Source: Colwellia_A sp041890515 (GTDB lineage: Bacteria > Pseudomonadota > Gammaproteobacteria > Enterobacterales > Alteromonadaceae). From it: a stretch of DNA of 16,436 bases. The notes beneath the pieces are model-generated. The model saw only the letters and a program-made list of their open reading frames with translations, was not told the origin of the DNA and did no database searches. Positions 6,130 through 14,297 of this stretch are shown here, one piece after another (position 1 is the first letter of the stretch; the number at the start of each line of letters is the position of its first letter). The stretch lies in the NCBI GenBank assembly GCA_041890515.1, contig JASDWX010000079.1:1-16436 (forward strand). Reading direction: 5' to 3'. A program made the translations under genes and the position numbers.

Positions 6130-7782
6130 TTATAAACCCAAAACTTTCTTACCTTGAGTAAACGTAATATCAACAGGAATATTCGCCGCTTCAATGCGCG
6201 CTAAGTCTTCTGCTAAATCTGCCTTAATAATACCACTTTTAGCAACCAATTCTCCTACACCTTCGTAATCGCCATTGCCTTGTAGCATTAAAATCTTCTC
6301 TGATAGCGAATCAATAGCGGCAGTCATTTTTTCAATGTTTACGGAATACAAACCTTCAGAATTACGGGTAAATGCACCTTGCTCAGCAAAGTAGTTAAAA
6401 CGTACCATATTGGCTTTACCATGAGCAGAGGTTGCGCCAAAACGCACTGAACGGAAAATACCCGCTAAGAAGGTTGTGTAGTAATCTTGAAGTGTGCCTT
6501 CTTCAATAGCACCTTTTATTAACAATTGGCGGATCATATAAAGCCCAAGAATATCAGCCTTACCTTCTTCAAGTGCAGAAGCATGTTCTTTTAATGACTC
6601 TCTAACAGTGCCTTTATTGTTAATGGTGTTTTTGATACCTAAACCGTGAGCGACTTCATGAAACATGGTATTAGCAAAGAAAGCGGTGAATGTTACATTT
6701 TCTCGTTGTTCAGGAACAATCAGCGTGCTTGCTATGGGTAACATAATAGTATCGAATTTGGCTTGCATTGCATTTTTAAGCTGTAGGCGACGAGTTCCTT
6801 TTTTTAATTGGACTGTTTCGTCGTTTGGAAGGTTGATCGCAATCGTTTTACTGCCTGCATTCGAATGACCTGCGTAATAAATAACATCATAAGCATTCAA
6901 GTCGGCATCAGAGCCAGGTATCTCTTTTTTATAAGTTTTGTTAACAGGTAAACCTTTTTGTAATTCAGGTAAGTATTCAACATATTTAGCGAGCTTTGCA
7001 CTCCAAGCTAAATCTTTAATCAATACATATGATTCAAATGCGGCACGGTACCCATAAAGCTGGTCTTCATAGTTTTCGATGGGACCAATCACGACATCGA
7101 TAGGGTTATTCTTCATATCCATCCAAGCAAAATCTGAAGCTTGAAAATCGTCATGACGAATTGCGGTAGCACGCAAATTCAAGTAATTGGCAAATTCTTT
7201 GTCATCAGCAAGGCTTGACGCCTTTTCTAAAATAATGGCAATACGGTTAATTCTATCGCTATAAAGTTCTGAAAATGCGACAGAAGTTAATTGACCATCA
7301 CTGTTGCGCTGGACCACAGAATATAAGCCTGTTTTATCTGCAAAGTCTGCTTTTTCAAATTCTTCTTTAGTCAAATCACTTGGGTAAAATTCTGCACCTG
7401 GTGCTTTTGCCTCATATCCAGAAAGGAAAGGTTTGTCACCGTCTAATCTGTCCCACGGACCATAGTTAATACGAGCAAAATCACGGACTTTTTTATCTTC
7501 TATACTGGCAAGGAAAGTCTCCTTGTCTTCACCAAAGGCCTGTTGCCAGAAAAGCTCATCAATAATATCTGAAGCTTCAATCAGTAGTACAATCATTTGT
7601 TTTTGATTTTTAGACAGGTGACTCAAATCAGCACTAAGCGTTACAGGTTTATAAATGTCTAAGCGGCTTTGGGCTTCTACTAATAAAGTAGGCGAAGGCG
7701 TTTGCGTATGATTATTTTCACTACAGGCGCTTAAAAGGCTAGTGGCAAGCAAAAGGCCAGTAGCTAATTTTGTTAGTTTCAT
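6130..7782 (-). CDS. Lipoprotein, M49 (dipeptidyl peptidase III)-like zinc metallopeptidase
   Basis: 550 aa. A lipoprotein signal peptide is present: basic start, hydrophobic core, lipobox LSAC with Cys20 as the lipidated residue and Ser at +2, which favours the outer membrane. The catalytic region shows HEVAHG at 375-380 (zinc ligands His375 and His379, base Glu376) followed by EEGKAD at 405-410, giving the third ligand Glu. This order and spacing matches M49 peptidases. AGHSNAGSKTIAINLPND near 304-321 is the conserved substrate-binding stretch of that family. Classical DPP III has the hexapeptide HEXXGH. Here the motif is the pentapeptide HEXXH form, as in the DPP III-like domain of plant Nudix fusions and some bacterial homologues. 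Related proteins are often annotated only as Zn-dependent hydrolase. Substrate is unknown, and peptide hydrolysis is inferred. It has its own promoter and terminator. Confidence 0.8.
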   Translation of the reverse strand: MKLTKLATGLLLATSLLSACSENNHTQTPSPTLLVEAQSRLDIYKPVTLSADLSHLSKNQKQMIVLLIEASDIIDELFWQQAFGEDKETFLASIEDKKVRDFARINYGPWDRLDGDKPFLSGYEAKAPGAEFYPSDLTKEEFEKADFADKTGLYSVVQRNSDGQLTSVAFSELYSDRINRIAIILEKASSLADDKEFANYLNLRATAIRHDDFQASDFAWMDMKNNPIDVVIGPIENYEDQLYGYRAAFESYVLIKDLAWSAKLAKYVEYLPELQKGLPVNKTYKKEIPGSDADLNAYDVIYYAGHSNAGSKTIAINLPNDETVQLKKGTRRLQLKNAMQAKFDTIMLPIASTLIVPEQRENVTFTAFFANTMFHEVAHGLGIKNTINNKGTVRESLKEHASALEEGKADILGLYMIRQLLIKGAIEEGTLQDYYTTFLAGIFRSVRFGATSAHGKANMVRFNYFAEQGAFTRNSEGLYSVNIEKMTAAIDSLSEKILMLQGNGDYEGVGELVAKSGIIKADLAEDLARIEAANIPVDITFTQGKKVLGL

Positions 7783-7822
7783 TTTATATTCTCACGTTGT
7801 TTTGTATATTCATGATGTAATT

Positions 7823-7850
7823 ATTATATATAACAAGAAGAGGTTAACAA
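7823..7850 (-). promoter_or_regulatory. Sigma-70 promoter for the M49-like lipoprotein gene
   Basis: On the minus strand TTGTTA (7845-7850) and a perfect TATAAT (7823-7828) are separated by 16 bp. The start of transcription would fall near 7816, giving a leader of about 34 nt before the ATG at 7782. Confidence 0.5.
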
Positions 7851-7944
7851 AAATGGCAAGATGCGCAAGATTTTACTGATTAGAAATTTGATAAGACTTA
7901 AAGATAATGTTTTATTTGAGAAGGGTGAAAGCTAAATTAACGGT

Positions 7945-7972
7945 AAAAAAAAACCAGCATAAGCTGGTTTTT
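7945..7972 (-). terminator. Intrinsic terminator of rpsT
   Basis: AAAAACCAGC (7949-7958) and GCTGGTTTTT (7963-7972) form a perfect 10-bp stem with a 4-nt loop. On the minus strand it ends in nine T residues (7945-7953). It lies 18 bp after the rpsT stop. On the plus strand the stem is followed by five T residues, so some bidirectional activity is possible, but no plus-strand gene precedes it. Confidence 0.9.
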
Positions 7973-7989
7973 AAATTCAATAACAAAAA

Positions 7990-8250
7990 TTAAAGCGCTT
8001 TGATTGCAGCGTTTAAACGACTCTTACTACGAGCAGCTTTATTTTTGTGAACAAGACCTTTGCTTGCAAAACGATCTAAAATCGGTTGTGCATTAGCAAA
8101 TTCTTTAGTTGCTGTATCTTTGTCACCAGCTTCAATTGCAGCAAGTACTTTTTTAAATAACGTGCGCATCATCGAACGACGACTTGCATTGTGTTGACGG
8201 CGTTTTTCTGATTGAACCGCGCGTTTCTTCGCCTGCTTTGAATTAGCCAA
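7990..8250 (-). CDS. rpsT: 30S ribosomal protein S20
   Basis: 86 aa, highly basic and alanine/lysine-rich, the usual S20 size. It binds 16S rRNA in the bottom of the small subunit as one of the primary assembly proteins. The N-terminal MANSKQAKKRAVQSEKRR, the central SMMRTLFKKVLAAIEAGDK and the C-terminal LVHKNKAARSKSRLNAAIKAL are typical of bacterial S20. The start is TTG (8248-8250), supported by an AGGAG ribosome binding site 6 nt upstream and by the conserved first residues. E. coli rpsT also starts with UUG, a feature tied to its autoregulation at translation. The gene is monocistronic, with a promoter at 8302-8330 and a terminator at 7945-7972, and is divergent to murJ as in many gammaproteobacteria. 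Confidence 0.97.
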   Translation of the reverse strand: MANSKQAKKRAVQSEKRRQHNASRRSMMRTLFKKVLAAIEAGDKDTATKEFANAQPILDRFASKGLVHKNKAARSKSRLNAAIKAL

Positions 8251-8301
8251 GGTGAACTCCTAAAATATGATTGTATATATAGCCTAAATTTAAGGCGAGG
8301 A

Positions 8302-8330
8302 AATATGCCTTTTTTAAGCTCGGTTGTCAA
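8302..8330 (-). promoter_or_regulatory. Sigma-70 promoter of rpsT
   Basis: On the minus strand a consensus TTGACA (8325-8330) and CATATT (8302-8307) are separated by 17 bp. Transcription would start near 8295 and give a leader of about 45 nt. A small GCCT/AGGC stem (8282-8296) lies at the very 5' end of that leader. Confidence 0.65.
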
Positions 8331-8376
8331 ACCTTTTACAGGTTTAATTTACTTAATAACGATGAATTTATCATTA

Positions 8377-8395
8377 TATAACAATTATCATTATT
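8377..8395 (-). promoter_or_regulatory. Fur-box-like sequence between rpsT and murJ
   Basis: The minus-strand 19-mer AATAATGATAATTGTTATA agrees with the E. coli Fur consensus GATAATGATAATCATTATC at 15 of 19 positions, including an unbroken run of 11. A second copy of its core, TTATCATTAT on the plus strand, occurs at 8368-8377 beside the one at 8385-8394. It lies about 47 bp upstream of the rpsT -35 and about 165 bp upstream of murJ. AT-rich DNA produces such matches by chance, so function is uncertain. Confidence 0.3.
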
Positions 8396-8470
8396 GGTTA
8401 CTAAATAATGGCGCCATTTTACCTGTTATTTTAGTGATTTAAAATAGATTAAAAACTTCTTTGCATTTGC

Positions 8471-8500
8471 TTGTTTATCACTGTTAAAAAGCTGCATAAT
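8471..8500 (+). promoter_or_regulatory. Possible promoter of murJ
   Basis: TTGTTT (8471-8476) and CATAAT (8495-8500) are 18 bp apart on the plus strand, upstream of the murJ start at 8561. The -10 is close to consensus and the -35 is poor. The 310-bp rpsT-murJ gap otherwise holds the rpsT promoter and the Fur-like sequence, with no further gene. Confidence 0.35.
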
Positions 8501-8560
8501 ATTGAGGAGAAAGTAGGTCATAAATAATTATGGTTTTTATCGGTTAGTGGGAGCTGTTCG

Positions 8561-10156
8561 TTGAGTAAAAAGTTAATAAAATCAGGTCTTATCGTCAGTT
8601 TTATGACATTAGTCTCTCGTGTGCTTGGTTTGGTTAGAGATGTTGTTATTGCTAATATTATTGGTGCTGGTTTGGCGTCGGATGTGTTTTTCTTTGCGAA
8701 TAAAATTCCAAATTTTTTACGTCGGCTATTTGCCGAGGGAGCATTTGCTCAAGCTTTTGTTCCGGTACTGAGCGAATATCATACAAAAGATGAAGAAGAC
8801 GGCCTCAGTATTAACGAAGGTGAAACGAGAAAGCTCATTGCGCAGGTATCCGGTACGTTAGGTGTCATTATTACCCTAGTGACGTTAATTGGTATGATAG
8901 CATCTCCCTTGTTTGTTATTTTGTTTGGTTTTGGTTGGTTTGTTGATTGGTTGAATGATGGCCCCAAAGCACAACAATTTGAACTAGCAGCTTCATTGCT
9001 TAAAATTACTTTCCCGTATTTATGGTTTGTTAGTTTTACTGCGCTCGCAGGTGCTATTTTAAATACCTTTGGTCGATTCGCTGTTTCTTCATTTACCCCT
9101 GTTCTGCTCAATGTTTGTATTATTGGTTGTGCAATATATTTATCACCCTTTTTTGAAAACCCAGCCTATGCACTCGCTTGGGGAGTATTCCTTGGTGGCT
9201 TAGCTCAATTCTTGTTTCAAATTCCTTTTTTAATCAAAGCAGGTGTCTTGGTTAAACCACAATGGGCATGGCACGCTCAAGGTGTAAAAAAAATTCGCAA
9301 GCTAATTGTTCCGGCGTTGTTCGGTGTTTCTGTTACGCAAATCAACTTACTGCTTGATACATTAATCGCGAGTATTTTAGTCACAGGCTCGATTAGTTGG
9401 CTTTATTATGCGGACCGTTTACTAGAGTTCCCTCTCGGTTTATTTGGTATTGGTATTGCCACTGTCATTCTCCCAAACCTAGCAAAACTTCATACCAAAA
9501 AAGATAACCGAGAGTTTAGCGACACGATTACGTGGGGGTTAAAAATTGTATCTTTATTTGGTTGGCCTGCGCTCGCCGGACTCATGGTACTTGCTCAGCC
9601 CATTATTATGATCTTATTTATGCGAGGCGAGTTTTCAGAAGAAACTGTTTTACAAGTATCCTATGCTTTATTTGCTTATCTTTCTGGTTTAATAAGTTTT
9701 ATGTTTATTAAAATATTAGCACCTGCCTATTATGCGAGGCAAGATACAAAAACACCGGTGAAAATAGGCATTAAGGCAATGGTTGCCAATATGGTCTTTA
9801 ACTTGATGCTTGCACCCTTTTTTGGTTATGTTGGCTTAGCAATAGCGACTGCGATGTCGGCAACGTTAAATGCACTAATGCTTTATCATGGGCTAAAAAA
9901 GGACAAGGTGTTTCAATTATCTACATCAACGTGGTGGTTCTTTATTCGACTTATATTTTCTGCGGTTGTTATGGCTATTGTCGTTTATCATTTGTCGCCT
10001 GAGTTTAAAGTTTGGCTTGAAATGAGCACTTCAATGCAAATTCAGCAGCTATTAATATGTATCAGTTTAGGGATGCTCAGTTACTTTATTTCTATCGTTG
10101 CTTTAGGTATTCGAATGAAAGATTTTAGTGTTCAAACCAATGTGAAAAAAGTATAG
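8561..10156 (+). CDS. murJ: Lipid II flippase MurJ (MviN)
   Basis: Inner-membrane flippase that moves the peptidoglycan precursor lipid II to the periplasmic face. 531 aa, slightly longer than E. coli MurJ (511), with the extra length partly in an acidic loop near residues 75-90. The protein is hydrophobic throughout with the many membrane segments (about 14) of the MOP superfamily. Conserved parts are visible: SRVLGLVRD at 19-27 (Arg20, Arg26), Asp41 in the second helix region, IPNFLRRLFAEGAFAQAFVP at 49-68 (Arg54), and SWLYYADRLLEFP at 279-291 (Arg286), which correspond to the charged cavity residues needed in E. coli. The start is TTG at 8561, chosen because GGGAG (8548-8552) sits 8 nt upstream and the encoded N-terminus aligns with the family. 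No terminator follows, so read-through into ribF is possible. Confidence 0.96.
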   Translation: MSKKLIKSGLIVSFMTLVSRVLGLVRDVVIANIIGAGLASDVFFFANKIPNFLRRLFAEGAFAQAFVPVLSEYHTKDEEDGLSINEGETRKLIAQVSGTLGVIITLVTLIGMIASPLFVILFGFGWFVDWLNDGPKAQQFELAASLLKITFPYLWFVSFTALAGAILNTFGRFAVSSFTPVLLNVCIIGCAIYLSPFFENPAYALAWGVFLGGLAQFLFQIPFLIKAGVLVKPQWAWHAQGVKKIRKLIVPALFGVSVTQINLLLDTLIASILVTGSISWLYYADRLLEFPLGLFGIGIATVILPNLAKLHTKKDNREFSDTITWGLKIVSLFGWPALAGLMVLAQPIIMILFMRGEFSEETVLQVSYALFAYLSGLISFMFIKILAPAYYARQDTKTPVKIGIKAMVANMVFNLMLAPFFGYVGLAIATAMSATLNALMLYHGLKKDKVFQLSTSTWWFFIRLIFSAVVMAIVVYHLSPEFKVWLEMSTSMQIQQLLICISLGMLSYFISIVALGIRMKDFSVQTNVKKV

Positions 10157-10222
10157 AAAAATAAGCATAAAAAAAAGTTGATGAAATTACGTTCAAGTGC
10201 TGATTCTTAAGGCTGAGTGATA

Positions 10223-10228
10223 TATAAT
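10223..10228 (+). promoter_or_regulatory. Possible -10 box upstream of ribF
   Basis: A perfect TATAAT lies in the 141-bp murJ-ribF gap, 69 bp before the ribF start. No good -35 element is found at 16-18 bp spacing, so this is a weak prediction of a ribF/ileS promoter. Confidence 0.25.
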
Positions 10229-10297
10229 TCGTCGGTTTTTATTCTTTAATGACAGTATTGCAAAAGTCTTATTGTCAAATTTAGGTTTTTTAATTAC

Positions 10298-11224
10298 ATG
10301 CAGTTAATACGCGGTATTCACAATATTCAATCTCAAGATCATGGTTGTGTTCTCACTATAGGGAATTTTGATGGCGTCCATTTAGGCCATGCGCGAGTGA
10401 TTACAGCCTTAATTGAAAAAGCTAAAATATTGAATTGTGCAGCTGTAGTGATGATTTTTGAACCACAGCCACAAGAATTATTTTCTCCTGAAACGGCACC
10501 TGCAAGATTGACGCGTTTAAGAGATAAATATTTTTTATTGAAAAAACTGGGTGTTGAATGTTTAATTTGCGTGAATTTTCACCGAGAGTTCGCCAGTAAA
10601 AGTGCTGAAGAGTTTATTGAATTGTTATTAGTTAAACAGTTGGGCATTAAACATTTAATTATTGGTGATGATTTTCGTTTTGGCCAAAATCGTATGGGTA
10701 ATTTTAATTTACTCAAACAAGCGGGAGAAAAGTTTAACTTTGCTGTTTCTGATACCGCAAGTTTCAAACTGGAAGATTGCCGAATTAGTAGCACTCAAAT
10801 TCGTCATGCATTAGAGCAAGACCGGTTAGCCGATGCTAAAAAAATGCTGGGTCGTCCTTATTCAATTATAGGGCGAGTTTTTCATGGTGACAAACGAGGT
10901 CGTCAGCTAGGCTTCCCAACAGCTAATGTTTTATTAAAAAGACGTGTTTCACCTATTTCTGGTGTATATGTCGTCGAAGTAAAAACGGTTAATCATTTCC
11001 TTTATGGTGTAGCTAACATAGGTTCAAGGCCAACAGTTTCAGGCGTTAGGCAACAACTTGAAGTCCATATTTTTAACTTTAATGAAGATATATACGGTCA
11101 AACTATTGAAGTCGTGATGCTGAAAAAATTAAGAGATGAAATCAAATTTTCATCCTTAGATGATTTAAAGAAACAAATATCGCAAGACAGCGAACAGGCA
11201 AAAGCCTTTGTTCAGCACTTGTAA
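10298..11224 (+). CDS. ribF: Bifunctional riboflavin kinase / FAD synthetase
   Basis: Cytoplasmic enzyme that phosphorylates riboflavin to FMN and adenylates FMN to FAD. 308 aa, typical for bacterial RibF. The N-terminal nucleotidyltransferase domain (about 1-175) shows GNFDGVHLGH at 22-31 with the HxGH motif (28-31), GDDFRFG at 123-129 and SSTQIR at 164-169. The C-terminal riboflavin kinase domain (about 180-305) shows GRPYSIIGRVFHGDKRGRQL and then GFPTANV, containing the PTAN motif (207-210), followed by GVYVVEV and GSRPTV. It lies between murJ and ileS in the conserved gammaproteobacterial order. The ATG has only a weak, distant AGG ribosome binding site. The following gap to ileS (115 bp) is longer than in E. 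coli and contains an inverted repeat. Confidence 0.97.
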   Translation: MQLIRGIHNIQSQDHGCVLTIGNFDGVHLGHARVITALIEKAKILNCAAVVMIFEPQPQELFSPETAPARLTRLRDKYFLLKKLGVECLICVNFHREFASKSAEEFIELLLVKQLGIKHLIIGDDFRFGQNRMGNFNLLKQAGEKFNFAVSDTASFKLEDCRISSTQIRHALEQDRLADAKKMLGRPYSIIGRVFHGDKRGRQLGFPTANVLLKRRVSPISGVYVVEVKTVNHFLYGVANIGSRPTVSGVRQQLEVHIFNFNEDIYGQTIEVVMLKKLRDEIKFSSLDDLKKQISQDSEQAKAFVQHL

Positions 11225-11240
11225 ATAAACAGATACGTGA

Positions 11241-11286
11241 GTTAATAATAAAACTAATAACATATGATGTTGGTTTTGTTATTAAC
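11241..11286. repeat. Imperfect inverted repeat in the ribF-ileS gap
   Basis: GTTAATAATAAAACT (11241-11255) pairs with the right arm ending in GTTATTAAC (11278-11286) over 15 positions as RNA, two of them G-U. A 3-nt bulge and 5 further pairs then close on a 3-nt ATG loop at 11264-11266. There is no U-run after it, so it is not a standard terminator. It could be an RNase III-type processing site, an attenuator for ileS or a protein-binding palindrome. Confidence 0.45.
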
Positions 11287-11339
11287 TTATTAGAGGCTAA
11301 CCAAATAGTTAGCGAATATAACAACGGATAATGATTTAA

Positions 11340-14177
11340 ATGAGTGATTATAAACAAACCCTAAATTTGCCCGCTACTTCTTTCGCGATGAAAGGGAACA
11401 TGGCAAACCGTGAACCAAACATGCTTAAAGAGTGGGCTGAGAAAGACTTGTATGGCCAAATTCGTAAAGCTAAAAAAGGTAAAAAGTCGTTTATTTTGCA
11501 TGACGGCCCTCCGTATGCAAATGGTGATATTCATTTAGGTCACTCCGTTAATAAAATTCTTAAAGATATTATTGTTAAGTCAAAAACGTTATCTGATTTC
11601 AATGCGCCATTCGTTCCAGGTTGGGATTGTCATGGTTTACCGATTGAATTAATGGTTGAGAAAAAAATTGGCAAGCCGGGTCATAAAGTGTCAGCGAGCG
11701 TTTTTCGTGAAAAATGTCGTGAATATGCAGCTAAGCAAGTTATTGGTCAGCGTGAAGATTTTAAACGTTTAGGTATTTTTGCTGATTGGGAAAAACCTTA
11801 CTTAACGATGGATTTTGGTACTGAAGCAAATATTATCCGTTCTTTAGGTAAAATTGCTGAAAATGGCCATTTACATCAAGGATTCAAACCTGTTCATTGG
11901 TGTACCGATTGTGGTTCTTCTTTAGCTGAAGCTGAAGTTGAGTATAAAGACAAACAATCGCCAGCGATTGATGTGAAGTTTACAGTTGTTGACCAAACAG
12001 TTGCAGACAAGTTTGATCATCCAGAAGATCATGAAGGCGAAGGTGACGTTTCTGTTGTAATCTGGACTACGACACCTTGGACATTACCTGCTAACCGCGC
12101 TGTTTCTGTTAATGCTGAAGTTGAATATACGTTAGTGCAATGTGAAACAGAGCAGGGCAAAGAGCGTTTTATTATAGCATCTGACCTGGTCACAAGTTGT
12201 ATGGACCGTTTTGGACTTGATAAATACCATGCTTTAGGTTTCTGTAAAGGTGCGGAGTTAGACTTAGTTCAACTTAAGCACCCCTTTTATGATTTTACTG
12301 TTCCGATGATTTTAGGTGAACATGTTACTACAGACTCTGGTACAGGTTGTGTTCATACTGCACCTGGTCACGGTGTTGAAGATTTCGTGGTAGGTAAGAT
12401 ATACAACCTTGAAGTTGCAAACCCTGTTGGAGCAAATGGTGTTTATTTAGAAGACACGCCATTATTTGCCGGACAACATGTTTTCAAAGCGAATGCGAAT
12501 GTTGTTGAAACATTGAAAGAGCATGGCACATTAGTACACCATCATGCGATAGAACATTCTTACCCACATTGCTGGCGCCACAAAACACCATTAATTTTCC
12601 GTGCTACACCACAATGGTTTATTAGCATGGACAAAAAAGGTTTACGTAAAGATTCATTAAGCGAAATTGAAAACACACAATGGATCCCTGATTGGGGTCA
12701 ACGTCGTATTGAATTAATGGTTGAAGGTCGCCCAGATTGGTGTATTTCGCGTCAACGTACGTGGGGCGTGCCGATGGCATTATTTATTCATCAAGATACC
12801 GGTGCTTTGCATCCACGTAGTATTGAGTTAATTGAAACTGTTGCTAAGCGTGTTGAAGAAAACGGCATTCAAGCATGGTTTGATTTAGACGCCGCAGAGC
12901 TTATTGGTGATGACGCTAAAGAATACATAAAAGTACCTGATACGTTAGATGTATGGTTTGATTCAGGCACAACACATGCTTCTGTTATTGCTGCCCGTGA
13001 AGAATTCGATGGCATCGCAGATTTATATCTTGAAGGTTCTGATCAGCATCGTGGTTGGTTTATGTCGTCAATGATTTCATCGGTAGCGATGAATGGTAAA
13101 GCGCCATATAAACAAGTATTAACGCATGGTTTTACGGTTGATACTAACGGTCATAAAATGTCTAAATCATTAGGCAATGTTATTACACCTAAAGAAATCA
13201 CCAATAAATTAGGTGCTGATATTTTACGTTTATGGGTCGCGTCAGTGAACTATACGCAAGAAATTACCGTATCGGATGAGATATTTAAGCGCCAAGCTGA
13301 TGCTTATCGCCGTATTCGTAACACATCGCGTTTTTTATTATCAAACCTAAATGGCTTTGATCCTAAAGTTGATTCGGTTGCATTTGACGATATGGTAGCA
13401 CTTGATCGTTGGGCTGTAGATAAAGCCGCTGAGCTACAAAAAGAAATCGTTAATGCTTACGATGAATATGAATTCAGTGCGGTTGTTCATAAGCTAATGA
13501 ACTTTTGTACAACAGAACTCGGTGGATTTTATTTAGATATTATTAAAGACCGTCAATATACTGCGAAAGATAACAGTACTGCTCGTCGTTCATGTCAAAC
13601 AGCAATGTACTTAATTGCTGAAGCAATGACACGTTGGATGGCGCCAATATTGTCGTTTACTGCACAAGAAATTTGGCAAGCACTACCAACACCGTCTGAT
13701 GAGACTCGTGAAGAGTTTGTCTTTACCGGTGTTTGGTTTGACGGTTTACCAAAAACACAAACGACCAATGCATTAAACAATGATTACTGGAATGACATTT
13801 TACTTGTTCGTACGGAAGTCAATAAAGCACTAGAGAATGCGCGTAAAGAAAAACAAGTAGGTAAAGCGCTTGAAGCGTCAGTCGTTTTGCATACTAATAC
13901 AGAACTTGCAGAAAAATTACAGCAATTAGGTGAAGAACTTCGTTTTGTTTTAATTACTTCTAAAGCAACAGTTGAGGTTGTAGATACTGCTCCTGAAGGA
14001 GCATTGGCAACTGAAATAGCCGGTTTATGGTTAACAGTATCTGCCGCTGAAGGCACTAAATGTGAACGTTGTTGGCATGTTACTGAAGACATTGGACAGG
14101 ATGAAAAGCATCCTGAACTTTGTGGTCGTTGTATAACTAATGTTGAAGGTAGCGGCGAGACTCGCCAATTCGCCTAA
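11340..14177 (+). CDS. ileS: Isoleucine--tRNA ligase
   Basis: Cytoplasmic class I aminoacyl-tRNA synthetase that charges tRNA-Ile and edits mischarged valine. 945 aa, close to E. coli IleS (938). PPYANGDIHLGH contains the HIGH-type motif HLGH at 65-68. WDCHGLPIE follows. The CP1 editing domain includes VIWTTTPWTLPANRA and the TDSGTGCVHTAPGHG stretch. LDVWFDSG and GSDQHRGWF precede KMSKS at 606-610. The C-terminal zinc site has four cysteines, Cys908, Cys911, Cys928 and Cys931, in CERCWH and CGRC, as in the eubacterial type sensitive to mupirocin. ATG at 11340 is preceded by a weak CGGA. No T-box leader is evident. The upstream gap contains a hairpin at 11241-11286. Confidence 0.98.
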   Translation: MSDYKQTLNLPATSFAMKGNMANREPNMLKEWAEKDLYGQIRKAKKGKKSFILHDGPPYANGDIHLGHSVNKILKDIIVKSKTLSDFNAPFVPGWDCHGLPIELMVEKKIGKPGHKVSASVFREKCREYAAKQVIGQREDFKRLGIFADWEKPYLTMDFGTEANIIRSLGKIAENGHLHQGFKPVHWCTDCGSSLAEAEVEYKDKQSPAIDVKFTVVDQTVADKFDHPEDHEGEGDVSVVIWTTTPWTLPANRAVSVNAEVEYTLVQCETEQGKERFIIASDLVTSCMDRFGLDKYHALGFCKGAELDLVQLKHPFYDFTVPMILGEHVTTDSGTGCVHTAPGHGVEDFVVGKIYNLEVANPVGANGVYLEDTPLFAGQHVFKANANVVETLKEHGTLVHHHAIEHSYPHCWRHKTPLIFRATPQWFISMDKKGLRKDSLSEIENTQWIPDWGQRRIELMVEGRPDWCISRQRTWGVPMALFIHQDTGALHPRSIELIETVAKRVEENGIQAWFDLDAAELIGDDAKEYIKVPDTLDVWFDSGTTHASVIAAREEFDGIADLYLEGSDQHRGWFMSSMISSVAMNGKAPYKQVLTHGFTVDTNGHKMSKSLGNVITPKEITNKLGADILRLWVASVNYTQEITVSDEIFKRQADAYRRIRNTSRFLLSNLNGFDPKVDSVAFDDMVALDRWAVDKAAELQKEIVNAYDEYEFSAVVHKLMNFCTTELGGFYLDIIKDRQYTAKDNSTARRSCQTAMYLIAEAMTRWMAPILSFTAQEIWQALPTPSDETREEFVFTGVWFDGLPKTQTTNALNNDYWNDILLVRTEVNKALENARKEKQVGKALEASVVLHTNTELAEKLQQLGEELRFVLITSKATVEVVDTAPEGALATEIAGLWLTVSAAEGTKCERCWHVTEDIGQDEKHPELCGRCITNVEGSGETRQFA

Positions 14178-14216
14178 ATACGTAAAAATATCATTGCTAT
14201 TTTGCATTCTAACAGC

Positions 14217-14297
14217 ATCGAAAGTACTCACCTAGTGAACTAGGCTCTGTGCTTTCTCTTTGTTACAAAGCAGAATAGCTTCGATATTATGAGTATT
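14217..14297. repeat. Nested inverted repeats in the ileS-lspA gap
   Basis: In this 187-bp gap ATCGAA (14217-14222) pairs with TTCGAT (14280-14285). It encloses two small hairpins, CCTAG-TGAA-CTAGG (14231-14244) and CTTTG-TTA-CAAAG (14258-14270). An alternative pairing joins AGTACTCA (14223-14230) with TGAGTATT (14290-14297), one pair being G-U. The arrangement could fold as a branched RNA in the ileS-lspA transcript. No U-tract follows directly. A TTTTTT run occurs later at about 14314. Confidence 0.35.

Noticed and set aside
8779..9111. 110-codon minus-strand open frame opposite murJ
   Set aside because: Antisense to a conserved membrane protein, with composition reflecting the complementary codons. 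No independent support.
11225..11339. T-box riboswitch ahead of ileS
   Set aside because: The gap is only 115 bp, no T-box or specifier arrangement is seen, and T-boxes are not typical of gammaproteobacterial ileS.
13595..14231. Minus-strand open frames across the ileS 3' end (13595-13780, 13784-14092, 14031-14231)
   Set aside because: The plus strand encodes the conserved IleS C-terminal domain with its four zinc cysteines. The antisense frames show no signals.
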